A stretch of 32,355 nucleotides of DNA from Bacteroidales bacterium (GTDB lineage Bacteria > Bacteroidota > Bacteroidia > Bacteroidales > UBA12077), in NCBI GenBank assembly GCA_030611105.1, contig JAUWQL010000027.1, positions 1-32,355 of the forward strand. Direction: 5' to 3'. The notes under the pieces were generated by a model. It did not search any database and had not been told where the DNA came from. It saw only the letters and a program-made list of their open reading frames with translations. Made by a program: the position numbers and the translations under genes. Positions 9,379 through 17,730 of the stretch are shown here, piece by piece (position 1 is the first letter of the stretch; each line of letters opens with the position of its first letter).

Positions 9379-9406
9379 GCGGTGTTTAAAAGCACCGCTT
9401 TTTTTA
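9379..9406 (+). terminator. Strong rho-independent terminator with no gene directly upstream
   Basis: GCGGTG (9379-9384) and CACCGC (9393-9398) form a 6-bp GC-rich stem with an 8-base loop, followed by eight or so T residues. The direction is rightward, since the other strand lacks a T run. It ends about 65 bases before yaaA. Confidence 0.75.
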
Positions 9407-9470
9407 TGAACATAACTCACTTCCTAATGTTTAAAATAGAAAGACTATTTTAATAATAAAGAATTGATTT

Positions 9471-10235
9471 ATGATTACAATAATATCACCTGCAAAAACT
9501 TTGGATTTTAAATCGTTGGCTCAGACACAGAAGTTTTCAATGCCTGATTTTATAGATGATTCTAAAATATTAGTTAAAGAGTTAAGAAAGTTAAATCCAA
9601 AAGATATTGTACGTTTGATGAAAGTTAATGATGAAATTGCAAATCTTAATTTTGAGAGAAATTTATCATGGAAAACACCATTTACACCTGATAATGCAAA
9701 GCAATCATTATTGGCATTTAAAGGACAAGTTTATGTTGGTTTAGATGCAAAAACTTTATCCGAAGATGATTTATTATTTGCACAAAATCATTTAAGGATT
9801 TTATCAGGATTATATGGAATTTTGAGACCATTGGATTTAATGCAGGCTTATCGCCTTGAAATGGGAATTCCCTTAAAAAATCCCAAAGGCAGAAATTTAT
9901 ATGAATTTTGGGGAACGAAAATTGCAGATTATATAAACAAAGAACTCTCAAACCATAAACATAAAGTCTTAATTAATTTGGCATCGAATGAATATTACAA
10001 AGTAGTTAAATCTAAATTTATTAAAGCTGATATAATTACACCCGTTTTCAAGGAGGATAAAGGAAATGAATATAAAGTAGTAACTGTTTATGCAAAAACT
10101 GCACGTGGATTAATGAGCAGGTTTATAATTCAGAACAGGATTGAAGATACTGAAGAAATAAAAGCTTTTGATTCGGGTGGCTATCTGTTTAACCATGATG
10201 TGTCTACTGAAACAGAATGGGTTTTTACAAGATAA
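9471..10235 (+). CDS. yaaA: Peroxide stress protein YaaA (DUF328/UPF0246)
   Basis: This 254-residue protein begins MITIISPAKTLDF and contains the family segments FKGQVYVGLDAKTL, LSGLYGILRPLDLMQAYRLEMG and NLASNEYYK. These mark it as YaaA of the UPF0246 family. In E. coli YaaA lowers free intracellular iron during hydrogen peroxide stress and has a DNA-binding fold; its exact biochemical activity is still thin. The length equals the family norm and the ATG start is unambiguous because the MITIISPAKT start is conserved. It stands alone, preceded by an orphan terminator at 9379-9406 and followed by a 237-base gap. Confidence 0.95.
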   Translation: MITIISPAKTLDFKSLAQTQKFSMPDFIDDSKILVKELRKLNPKDIVRLMKVNDEIANLNFERNLSWKTPFTPDNAKQSLLAFKGQVYVGLDAKTLSEDDLLFAQNHLRILSGLYGILRPLDLMQAYRLEMGIPLKNPKGRNLYEFWGTKIADYINKELSNHKHKVLINLASNEYYKVVKSKFIKADIITPVFKEDKGNEYKVVTVYAKTARGLMSRFIIQNRIEDTEEIKAFDSGGYLFNHDVSTETEWVFTR

Positions 10236-10413
10236 AAAAGAGGAGAACCGAAGCTATCCTCAAATCTAACTAACATATTAAACCAATTCTTTTTAAAGTG
10301 CTGCTGCATTCTATGCGGAACTTTGAAATTTAGAATGGTTAAATACTCGCAAGAATTATCTTATACTTTTATATTCGAAATGGTATGATTATTTATGTCG
10401 CAAATGAATTATT

Positions 10414-10424
10414 AGAGGTCCTCT
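10414..10424. promoter_or_regulatory. Small dyad near the promoter of the DUF5063 gene
   Basis: AGAGG-T-CCTCT is a perfect 5+5 dyad around a central T, 18 bases upstream of the -7 box at 10443. Its position would overlap the -33 region, so it could be an operator. It may also be chance. Confidence 0.2.
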
Positions 10425-10442
10425 TAAATAAAATATCTTTTA

Positions 10443-10450
10443 TACCTTTG
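10443..10450 (+). promoter_or_regulatory. Bacteroidota -7 promoter box upstream of the DUF5063 gene
   Basis: TACCTTTG is an exact TAnnTTTG match, 22 bases before the ATG at 10473. It would start a transcript covering the DUF5063, exonuclease and methyltransferase genes. Confidence 0.65.
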
Positions 10451-10472
10451 CCCTGAATTTATGGAATGAATA

Positions 10473-11114
10473 ATGGAAGAAGATTTTAATAGCAATATAG
10501 TATACTCGCAAAATATTACTGAATTTGTTACAGTCGCCGGTGAATATTGCTCGTTTGTTGAAAATACAGCAAGGTTTACAAAAAAAGATTTTTTGGATAA
10601 AGCCAGAAAATTGCTGTCATTAATTTATTTGAAGGTATCCCTTTTACCAAAATTCGAATCTGTGTTCGATGATGGAAACGAAAAATTTGTAACAGAAGAA
10701 GAATGGGATTTTATTCATAATTCTGTTCAAAAAAAACTGGGCTTTCATGATGATTATATAGAAATCTTTGATCCGTTAAGCCATGAACAAGTTGAACAAA
10801 GTACTACTTCCATTTCGGATAATTTAGCAGATATTTACCAGGATTTAAAAAACTTCGTTACTCTTTATAATATTGGAACAGATGAGATTATGAATGATGC
10901 ATTATGGGAGTGTCAGTTAAATTTTGAGGAATTATGGGGCCAGAGATTGTTAAATGCATTAAAAGCAATTCATAGTGTGTTTTTTGGAGATGATGATTTG
11001 GAAGAGGACGAGGATGGTGATAGTGTTGACAACGAAAAGCAGGACGATGATATTGATACAAGCAACTGGATATTAACAAAGCGGCAGGCTGATTTTAGAA
11101 AAGGAGAGGAGTAA
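10473..11114 (+). CDS. DUF5063 family protein
   Basis: A 213-residue soluble protein, mostly helical. It has the pattern of Bacteroidota DUF5063 proteins: the N-terminal FVTVAGEYCSFVENT and ARKLLSLIYLKVSLLP segments, and a conserved FEELWGQRLLNALKAIHSVFF stretch near residues 150-170. An acidic linker (DDDLEEDEDGDSVDNEKQDDD) follows. Function is unknown. Its TAA is directly followed by the ATG of an RNase D-like exonuclease (TAAATG), implying coupled translation and a possible joint role in RNA or DNA 3' processing; that role is inference. The only ATG slightly upstream (10461) hits a stop after two codons, so 10473 is the start. Confidence 0.8.
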   Translation: MEEDFNSNIVYSQNITEFVTVAGEYCSFVENTARFTKKDFLDKARKLLSLIYLKVSLLPKFESVFDDGNEKFVTEEEWDFIHNSVQKKLGFHDDYIEIFDPLSHEQVEQSTTSISDNLADIYQDLKNFVTLYNIGTDEIMNDALWECQLNFEELWGQRLLNALKAIHSVFFGDDDLEEDEDGDSVDNEKQDDDIDTSNWILTKRQADFRKGEE

Positions 11115-11699
11115 ATGTTTGCAGAAAATTTAACGAACGATGAAATAAATGATTTGCCACTTTATCAGTTTGACGGGGGCATTTTTGTTATCGACACTTT
11201 TGATAAGTTAGATTATTTTTTGCCTTTGATACAAGAACATAAGATTCTTGGTTTTGATACAGAAACAAAACCGGCTTTTAAAAAAGGTATTATTAATCCA
11301 GTATCATTATTACAGTTGACATCATCAACCCAGGCGTTTTTAATAAGAATAAACAGAATTGGATTCCCGGACGAAATTAAGAATATACTTAGCGATAAGC
11401 GTGTAAAGAAAATAGGTCTGGCCATAAAAGATGATATTAAAATATTAAGAAATATCAGGGAGTTTGAACCTAACAGTTTTATTGATTTGCAGGATTATGT
11501 TGAAGATTTTGGTATTGAAGCCAAAAGTTTAAAAAAAATTAGTGCAATTGTTTTAGATAAAAGAATATCAAAATCGCAACAAGTTACAAATTGGGAAAGA
11601 GAAGAACTTTCTGAAGCACAGCAAGTTTATGCTGCAACCGATGCCTGGGCTTGTTTGCAAGTTCATAAGAAATTAAATCATAGCTATCATAAATTATAA
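11115..11699 (+). CDS. RNase D-like 3'-5' exonuclease (DEDDy family)
   Basis: A 194-residue single-domain protein carrying the DEDDy active-site set. ExoI is GFDTET (D48, E50), ExoII is IKDD (D106/D107) and ExoIII is Y172-AAT-D176. These residues bind two metal ions for hydrolytic 3'-5' removal of nucleotides from RNA or single-stranded DNA. The HRDC domains of full RNase D are missing, as in the short exonuclease-domain proteins common in Bacteroidota. It starts immediately after the DUF5063 stop with a purine-rich GGAGAGGAG before it, and ends 12 bases before the methyltransferase gene, so these three form one operon. The substrate cannot be read from sequence. Confidence 0.88.
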   Translation: MFAENLTNDEINDLPLYQFDGGIFVIDTFDKLDYFLPLIQEHKILGFDTETKPAFKKGIINPVSLLQLTSSTQAFLIRINRIGFPDEIKNILSDKRVKKIGLAIKDDIKILRNIREFEPNSFIDLQDYVEDFGIEAKSLKKISAIVLDKRISKSQQVTNWEREELSEAQQVYAATDAWACLQVHKKLNHSYHKL

Positions 11700-11711
11700 T
11701 TAACTCAGAAT

Positions 11712-12896
11712 ATGAATTATCCAAAAGTAATATTAAAATCAGGAAAGGATCAGTCTGTTAAACGATACCATCCATGGATTTTTTCAGGAGCAATTAAAAA
11801 GATCATTGGAAATGTAAATGAGGGTGATCTGGTGAGGGTAACAGATAATAAGGATGAATTTCTGGCTTTGGGGCATTACCAGATAGGTTCGATTGCTATT
11901 AGGATAATATCATTTGAAGAAAAGGAAATTGATAAAAAATTTTGGAAAGAAAAAATAAGTAATGCATATAAACTAAGAAAAGATTTTGGATTAGCTGAGA
12001 ATGAAAATAATAATGTTTATCGCCTGGTTTATGCCGAAGGCGATGGTTTACCCGGCTTAATTATTGATTTTTATAACGGAACAGCTGTGCTTCAAATGCA
12101 TTCAATAGGAATGTATTTAAATAAAGAAAATATTATTGAGGCTTTAAAAGATAATTACGGCGAAAAACTAACTGCAGTTTACGATAAGAGTGAATCGACT
12201 ATCCCGTTTAAATCTGGAATAAATGCAAAAAACGAATATGTTTATGGTAGCTCAATCGAAAATATTGTCTTGGAATATGGTAATAAATTCAAAGTAAATT
12301 GGGAAGAGGGTCAAAAAACAGGTTTTTTTATTGATCAACGTGAGAACAGAAAATTATTAGCAGAATATTCAAAAGACAGATCAGTATTAAATGTATTTGG
12401 TTATACAGGAGGTTTTTCTGTTTATGCGATGCATGGAGGAGCCAGGTTGGTACACTCCGTCGATAGCTCAAAAAAGGCTATTGATCTTACAAATGAAAAT
12501 ATTAAACTCAATTTCGAAGATACCGGCAGACATGAAGCTTTTGCAGTTGATGCGTTTGAGTTTTTAAATGATATTGATAATAAATATGATGTAATAATTC
12601 TCGATCCTCCTGCTTTTGCAAAGCATCGTAATGTGTTATCTAATGCCTTGCAAGGTTATAAGAGATTAAATGCTAAAGCAATTGAGAAAATTAAACCCGG
12701 TGGAATACTTTTTACTTTCTCGTGTTCGCAAGTTGTTAGTAAAGAGAATTTCAGAAAAACGATTTTTGTTGCTGCTGCTAATACAGGACGAAATGTTAGG
12801 ATTCTACATCAGTTAAGTCAACCTGTAGATCATCCGATTAATATTTATCATCCTGAGGGTGAATACTTAAAAGGTTTGGTTATTTATGTAGAATAA
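11712..12896 (+). CDS. rlmI: Class I SAM-dependent 23S rRNA methyltransferase, RlmI type
   Basis: At 394 residues it matches RlmI (about 396), which makes 5-methylcytosine at C1962 of 23S rRNA. An N-terminal PUA-like domain (from VILKSGKDQSVKRYHPWIFSGAI) is followed by a central RlmI-like domain and a Rossmann methyltransferase domain. The SAM-binding motif NVFGYTGGFSVY starts at residue 227, DPPAFAK at residue 298, and the catalytic cysteine of the FSCSQ motif is C338. It is the last gene of the DUF5063-exonuclease-methyltransferase operon. The family is firm; the exact base modified is inferred from similarity and could be that of a related RlmI/RlmK paralog. Confidence 0.9.
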   Translation: MNYPKVILKSGKDQSVKRYHPWIFSGAIKKIIGNVNEGDLVRVTDNKDEFLALGHYQIGSIAIRIISFEEKEIDKKFWKEKISNAYKLRKDFGLAENENNNVYRLVYAEGDGLPGLIIDFYNGTAVLQMHSIGMYLNKENIIEALKDNYGEKLTAVYDKSESTIPFKSGINAKNEYVYGSSIENIVLEYGNKFKVNWEEGQKTGFFIDQRENRKLLAEYSKDRSVLNVFGYTGGFSVYAMHGGARLVHSVDSSKKAIDLTNENIKLNFEDTGRHEAFAVDAFEFLNDIDNKYDVIILDPPAFAKHRNVLSNALQGYKRLNAKAIEKIKPGGILFTFSCSQVVSKENFRKTIFVAAANTGRNVRILHQLSQPVDHPINIYHPEGEYLKGLVIYVE

Positions 12897-12902
12897 ATAA
12901 TA

Positions 12903-12950
12903 TTTAAGGATCATCAAGGAAATGTGTGGGTGACAAATCTGGAAAAATGT
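12903..12950 (+). pseudogene. Possible fragment of a two-component-regulator propeller repeat
   Basis: Directly after the methyltransferase stop, and in the same frame, the DNA reads FKDHQGNVWVTNLEKC. KDHQGNVWV closely resembles the D-x-x-GN-W pattern of Reg_prop (two-component regulator propeller) blades. There is no start codon or ribosome site, and the following sequence turns into intergenic palindromes. It could be a relic of a broken propeller gene or a chance match of about ten residues. Confidence 0.3.
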
Positions 12951-12952
12951 AA

Positions 12953-13037
12953 TCTCGAAAGTTTTCGGGAGGAAAAATGGAATGATGGAACTAAGCGAAG
13001 CGATTTCACAGCCTATTCCAATATTCCATTCTTCCAT
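12953..13037. repeat. Intergenic palindromic repeat block
   Basis: 12953-12970 is TCTCGAAAGTTTTCGGGA, which is 16 of 18 identical to the perfect palindrome at 26119-26136. Downstream, ATGGAATGATGGAA (12977-12990) and ATTCCATTCTTCCAT (13023-13037) form an imperfect inverted repeat enclosing CTAAGCGAAGCGATTT. This looks like a dispersed intergenic repeat, not a gene. Confidence 0.55.
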
Positions 13038-13082
13038 AAAACTACTTATTTTTCGTATGAACTATATTTAACCATATATTTA

Positions 13083-13090
13083 TACATTTG
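13083..13090 (+). promoter_or_regulatory. Bacteroidota -7 promoter box of the LVIVD protein gene
   Basis: TACATTTG is an exact TAnnTTTG match. It overlaps an in-frame TTG at 13088, which rules that codon out as the start and supports ATG 13136, leaving a leader of about 40 bases. Confidence 0.65.
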
Positions 13091-13135
13091 CAGCTAATTA
13101 GTAAGCAGATTTTTATGATCCTAAAACTTCAAATA

Positions 13136-14137
13136 ATGAAAAGATTATCTCTTATTATTATATTCTTAATTACTGTTGTAGCACTAGCAAAGGCACAATA
13201 TATTTTTCCTGTTTCTGAATATTCATCGGAAATGAAAAAATTCGAACTATCCAATTTTGATATTAACGATACTGTATTATATCTGCCTCTGGGCAAAAGT
13301 GGCTTACATATTTTAAACATAAAGGATATAAATAATATTAGCGAATTATCGGTTTATACCGAATATGAAAAACGATCGCGAGAAAAAATATATGGAGTTG
13401 CTCATTGTGTAAAAGTAATTGATAACAAAGCGTATTTATCGTATGGCCCTTTAGGATTAAAAATTTTAGATGTTACCGATCCTACCATGCCATATCAATT
13501 GGGAACATATTATCGGTATCAGGATGTATACTGTTCTGAAATTTATGAAAATTATGCTTTGTTGGGATATATTGGTATGGGACTGGAAATTGTTGATTTG
13601 AGTAATTTAGATGATATTAAAATGGTCTCCAGAAATAATGTTAAAGATTTTACAGTAAGAAATATCCAGGTTATTCCTCCTTATATTATTATTTCTGGTG
13701 GTAATAGGGGGCTTAAGACATTTAAATTTGGAGAACCGTTTACATCATTTAAACAAGCTGAATTTCCAAGAGATCATTTAACAGGTAATGATGTCAATAA
13801 AATTCTTGTTAAGGACTCAAATGGTTATTTAGCAAACGATTTTAGAGGATTAACTGTTTTAAATCTGAAATTGCCATTATATCCGCTTGAAGTATTTAAT
13901 ATTAAAACAGAAGGAAGAGCTACTGATATTATAATAGATGGAAATTACATTTATGTAGCTTGCGGAAAATGCATTGAGGTATACGATATTAAAGATCCTG
14001 AAAATCCGGTCAAAGTGTACGAATACATTGATAAGAATAAAAAGTTTGAAAGCTTAAGAATATATAATAACCATTTGTTTGCATTGTATAGTGATGGAAA
14101 CAGGGATTATGGAATTGTTATTTTCCAGGTTGAGTAA
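13136..14137 (+). CDS. Secreted LVIVD-repeat beta-propeller protein
   Basis: From ATG 13136 the product has 333 residues and starts MKRLSLIIIFLITVVALAKAQ, a clear signal peptide. A longer frame opens at TTG 13088, but that codon lies inside the -7 box, so the ATG is preferred. The mature protein carries about five LVIVD-type repeats, each ending in a strand-D-loop phrase: GLHILNIKDINN, GLKILDVTDPTMP, GLEIVDLSN, GLTVLNLKLP and CIEVYDIKDPENPVKV. Such repeats fold as beta-propeller blades in surface or periplasmic proteins, and no enzyme activity is established. It has its own promoter and converges on recQ, with 25 bases between the stops. Confidence 0.8.
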   Translation: MKRLSLIIIFLITVVALAKAQYIFPVSEYSSEMKKFELSNFDINDTVLYLPLGKSGLHILNIKDINNISELSVYTEYEKRSREKIYGVAHCVKVIDNKAYLSYGPLGLKILDVTDPTMPYQLGTYYRYQDVYCSEIYENYALLGYIGMGLEIVDLSNLDDIKMVSRNNVKDFTVRNIQVIPPYIIISGGNRGLKTFKFGEPFTSFKQAEFPRDHLTGNDVNKILVKDSNGYLANDFRGLTVLNLKLPLYPLEVFNIKTEGRATDIIIDGNYIYVACGKCIEVYDIKDPENPVKVYEYIDKNKKFESLRIYNNHLFALYSDGNRDYGIVIFQVE

Positions 14138-14162
14138 TTTTCATTTATCTATAAAAATAAAT

Positions 14163-16073
14163 TTAATTTTCAAGATTCCAGGTTAACAAATCTTGTGCAT
14201 CCTTAATAATTTTATTATTATCCAATAACCATTGAATTACTTTTAAGCTTTTCTCTTTGTTTTTACTGTTTTTTGAAACTAATTCATCCAATGAGACTAA
14301 ATTGTATTGAAGTTTTTCTTTTAGCTCATCAAGAATTAAATCAAACTCATATTTGCTTAAATCAAGTTCGTTCCTTCGTGTACACACATCACATTGTCCG
14401 CATCTGTCAGGGTTTTTATCACCAAAGTAGTTAAGAAGAATTTGACTTCTGCATTTATTATTTGACGAGGCATAATGCAATATAGTATCTATTCGCTCAA
14501 TGTACCTGCTTTTTCTGAATTCGTAATTTTCTTTCGAAATATGAAGCGATTTATCATCAAGTCTTTCTTCTGTGAAAACAATTAAAGGGTTTTTCTTTTG
14601 AGGGATATAATTCAAAATTCCTTGCGATTTTAAGTTGTTTAGATATTTGTATACAACTTCAATATCAATATTCGCTTTTTTAGCCAGTGAACGTTCATCA
14701 ATATTTACATAATCCGAAAATAAGCCTGTATAAGATCTAAGGACAAGCTTAATAAAACCATCGAATTTAACATTTGCAATTTGAAACTTATATAAGTCAT
14801 CTCTGCCCACTAAAAAATGAAGTTTCGACATGCTGTATAACTCATCTGTAAGCTCAATGTAACCTTCTCTTTGCAGAAACTTTAAGCTACTGTGTATTGT
14901 CATTATATTAAAATTATAATTCTTGGCAAAATCAGAAATGATAAAATCAAACGACATATATTTTCCTCCACCATAGGGGATTTGAAAATAGTTTCCCAAG
15001 GCCTGATACACGGCTTTTATTTCCTTTATCTCAGGAAAACTTGTTGTAACCCTTTGCTCTGCTTTAACCTTGTCAGAATTATTATATAACAAAACAGCAA
15101 CTGCTTTTTTTTCATCTCTTCCTCCACGACCTGCTTCCTGAAAATATGATTCAATACTATCCGGTAAATCCAGATGAATTACAAAACGTACATCAGATTT
15201 GTCTATGCCCATACCGAATGCATTAGTCGAAACCATCACTCTTATTTTCCCGACTTTCCATTCATTTTGTTTTGTATTTCGTGCTTCGTGGTTTAATCCG
15301 GCATGATAGTAATCGGCAGAGATATTATTTTTACTCAAAAACAAAGCAGTTTCTCTTGTTTTCTTTCTATTACGAACATAAATAATTCCGCTTCCCTTAA
15401 CTTTGTTAATTGTTTCAACTAAGTAATTTAATTTATCATCCAGTTCACGCACCAGGTAAATAAGATTTTTACGTTCGAAACTTTTGCGATAAACATTGTT
15501 CTCTTTAAAATGTAATTTATCCTGTATATCATCAACTACTTTGGGGATAGCAGTTGCGGTTAAAGCAAGAAAAGGTATATCTGAAACTAATTCGCGTAAC
15601 TCTGCTATTTTTAAGTATGATGGTCTGAAATCGTATCCCCATTCCGAAATACAGTGTGCTTCGTCAATAGCAATTAAATTTACCTTCATGTGTTTAACTC
15701 GCACCTTGAAAATTTCTGTTGCAATACGTTCCGGAGATATATAAAGGAATTTAACATTTCCATAAATACAGTTTTCAAGGGCAATATCAATTTCGTTTTT
15801 GGTCATTCCTGAATAAATGGCAATTGCTTTTATATCTCTCTTATGAAGATTTTCAACCTGATCTTTCATTAAAGCAATTAAAGGAGTGATAACAATACAA
15901 ATACCATCTTTTGCCATTGAAGGTACCTGGAAAGTAATTGATTTTCCACCACCGGTTGGCATAAGAGCAAGGGTATCTTTCCCTTCCATTACAGAGTGAA
16001 TAATATCTTCTTGTAAAGGCCTGAACTTTGAATAGCCCCAGTATTTAATTAATATTTGTTCGTATCTATTCAT
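14163..16073 (-). CDS. recQ: ATP-dependent DNA helicase RecQ
   Basis: RecQ unwinds DNA 3'-5' in recombination and repair. In 636 residues it shows the Q-motif region FRPLQ (17-21), Walker A TGGGKS (40-45), the DEAH box (137-140) with the RecQ-specific ISEWGYDFRP following, and the motif VI region QEAGRGGRD. The RecQ zinc-binding cysteines come next (C near 541, then CGQCDVC near 558-565) and a winged-helix region after them. A short C-terminal segment (about 590-636) may be a reduced HRDC-like or unrelated helical domain. The length is typical of Bacteroidota RecQ. It is divergent from guaB across 147 bases. Confidence 0.95.
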   Translation of the reverse strand: MNRYEQILIKYWGYSKFRPLQEDIIHSVMEGKDTLALMPTGGGKSITFQVPSMAKDGICIVITPLIALMKDQVENLHKRDIKAIAIYSGMTKNEIDIALENCIYGNVKFLYISPERIATEIFKVRVKHMKVNLIAIDEAHCISEWGYDFRPSYLKIAELRELVSDIPFLALTATAIPKVVDDIQDKLHFKENNVYRKSFERKNLIYLVRELDDKLNYLVETINKVKGSGIIYVRNRKKTRETALFLSKNNISADYYHAGLNHEARNTKQNEWKVGKIRVMVSTNAFGMGIDKSDVRFVIHLDLPDSIESYFQEAGRGGRDEKKAVAVLLYNNSDKVKAEQRVTTSFPEIKEIKAVYQALGNYFQIPYGGGKYMSFDFIISDFAKNYNFNIMTIHSSLKFLQREGYIELTDELYSMSKLHFLVGRDDLYKFQIANVKFDGFIKLVLRSYTGLFSDYVNIDERSLAKKANIDIEVVYKYLNNLKSQGILNYIPQKKNPLIVFTEERLDDKSLHISKENYEFRKSRYIERIDTILHYASSNNKCRSQILLNYFGDKNPDRCGQCDVCTRRNELDLSKYEFDLILDELKEKLQYNLVSLDELVSKNSKNKEKSLKVIQWLLDNNKIIKDAQDLLTWNLEN

Positions 16074-16151
16074 TAATTATCGGAAGATACAAAATATTTT
16101 ATGAAGATTAAAAAATAAAATGTATCGATATTATCAGATTTTTACTTGAAA

Positions 16152-16185
16152 TTAAGGTGCTCTTAAGCTAATTTTTCGTAATTTG
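16152..16185 (+). promoter_or_regulatory. Dyad and near-consensus -7 box upstream of guaB
   Basis: TTAAG-N5-CTTAA (16152-16166) forms a small dyad. It is followed by TAATTTG (16179-16185), one base short of TAnnTTTG and 35 bases before the guaB ATG. The dyad could bind a regulator of purine genes, but no known operator is recognised. Confidence 0.3.
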
Positions 16186-16220
16186 GCACAATTTTAAAAT
16201 ACACAAAAACCTATATTAAA

Positions 16221-17690
16221 ATGTCATTTTTACAGGATAAAATAGCATTTGAAGGACTTACATTTGATGACGTATTGTTAATTCCTCAATATTCGGAAGT
16301 GTTACCACGAAATGTAGATGTTTCAACGCAATTCTCGCGGAATATTAAGTTAAATATTCCAATCGTTTCTGCTGCAATGGACACAGTTACTGAGGCGCAA
16401 TTAGCTATTGCAATTGCACGAGAAGGTGGTATAGGAGTTATTCATAAAAATATGAGTATTGTTGAGCAGGCTAAACAGGTTAAAACTGTTAAACGTGCTG
16501 AGAGTGGAATGATTCATGATCCTATAACAATTAAGAAGAATAATACCGTTTCTGATGCTTTAAATCTTATGAAAGAGTATAAGATTGGGGGTATACCTGT
16601 AGTAAATGATGAAAATATCTTAATTGGTATAGTTACAAATCGTGATTTACGATTTGAATATCAGACAGACAAAAAGATTAATGAGGTAATGACATCAGAA
16701 AATATTATTACTACTCAAAAATCAACCGATTTAGAAAAAGCAACAGAAATTTTGAAACGTCATAAAATTGAAAAATTACCTGTTGTTGATGATGAGAATA
16801 AGTTAATAGGTTTATTAACTTACAAAGATATTACTAAAGTAAAAGATAATCCTTTTGCTTGTAAAGATACTAAAGGACGATTACGTGTTGCTGCAGGTGT
16901 AGGTGTTACAGCTGATACGCTCGAAAGAGTTGAAGCTCTTGTTAAAGTAGGAGTTGATGCAATCGTAATTGATACAGCACATGGTCATTCCAAAGGTGTT
17001 ATTGATATGCTAAAAACTGTGAAACAAAAGTTTACTGCAATTGATGTTGTGGTAGGAAATATTGGTACAGGGGAGGCTGCAAAAGCACTTGTAGAGGCAG
17101 GAGCAGATGCCGTGAAAGTTGGTATAGGGCCTGGTTCAATATGTACAACAAGGGTGATAGCCGGTGTAGGTTTACCTCAGCTGACAGCAATTTATGAAGT
17201 AGCTAACGCGATAAAAGACTCAGAAGTTCCTATTATTGGTGATGGTGGAATACGATATTCAGGAGATATAGTTAAAGCAATTGCGGCTGGAGCATACACA
17301 GTAATGACAGGATCATTATTTGCCGGTGTTGAAGAATCACCCGGGGAAACTATTATTTATAACGGAAGAAAATTTAAATCATATCGTGGAATGGGGTCTA
17401 TAGAAGCAATGCAACAAGGTTCGAAAGATAGATATTTCCAGGATGTTGAGGATGATATCAGCAAACTGGTTCCGGAAGGTATTGCTGCTCGTGTACCGTT
17501 TAAAGGTAACTTATCTGAAGTAATTTACCAGTTAGTTGGAGGATTAAGGGCAGGAATGGGCTACTGTGGCGCGGCCAATATTGAAACATTAATGAGCTCC
17601 AAATTTATAAGAATTACGAATGCAGGTGTAACCGAAAGTCATCCTCACGATGTGACTATTACTCGTGAAGCACCTAATTATAGCCGATAA
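16221..17690 (+). CDS. guaB: Inosine-5'-monophosphate dehydrogenase
   Basis: IMP dehydrogenase oxidises IMP to XMP with NAD, the committed step of GMP synthesis. The 489 residues start [16 protein letters not shown], as in all bacterial GuaB. A tandem CBS pair is inserted at about residues 93-205 (two GI/LP-VV(N/D)D motifs followed by LIG). The catalytic loop is [10 protein letters not shown] with the nucleophile at C308. The phosphate-binding [10 protein letters not shown] and the flap region with YRGMGS follow. The length is standard. It begins a run of co-directional genes encoding periplasmic folding factors, 40 bases apart, an arrangement seen in other Bacteroidota. Confidence 0.98.
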   Translation: MSFLQDKIAFEGLTFDDVLLIPQYSEVLPRNVDVSTQFSRNIKLNIPIVSAAMDTVTEAQLAIAIAREGGIGVIHKNMSIVEQAKQVKTVKRAESGMIHDPITIKKNNTVSDALNLMKEYKIGGIPVVNDENILIGIVTNRDLRFEYQTDKKINEVMTSENIITTQKSTDLEKATEILKRHKIEKLPVVDDENKLIGLLTYKDITKVKDNPFACKDTKGRLRVAAGVGVTADTLERVEALVKVGVDAIVIDTAHGHSKGVIDMLKTVKQKFTAIDVVVGNIGTGEAAKALVEAGADAVKVGIGPGSICTTRVIAGVGLPQLTAIYEVANAIKDSEVPIIGDGGIRYSGDIVKAIAAGAYTVMTGSLFAGVEESPGETIIYNGRKFKSYRGMGSIEAMQQGSKDRYFQDVEDDISKLVPEGIAARVPFKGNLSEVIYQLVGGLRAGMGYCGAANIETLMSSKFIRITNAGVTESHPHDVTITREAPNYSR

Positions 17691-17730
17691 TTTTAAATGT
17701 TTTTAATTACTCGATTTAAACCTTAGGCAC

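Noticed and set aside
11213-11425. Minus-strand open frame inside the exonuclease gene
   Set aside because: It is antisense to conserved DEDDy motifs and has no independent support.
16085-16100. TATTTTG on the minus strand as a recQ -7 box
   Set aside because: The spacing between TA and TTTG is one base, not two, and no -33 box supports it.
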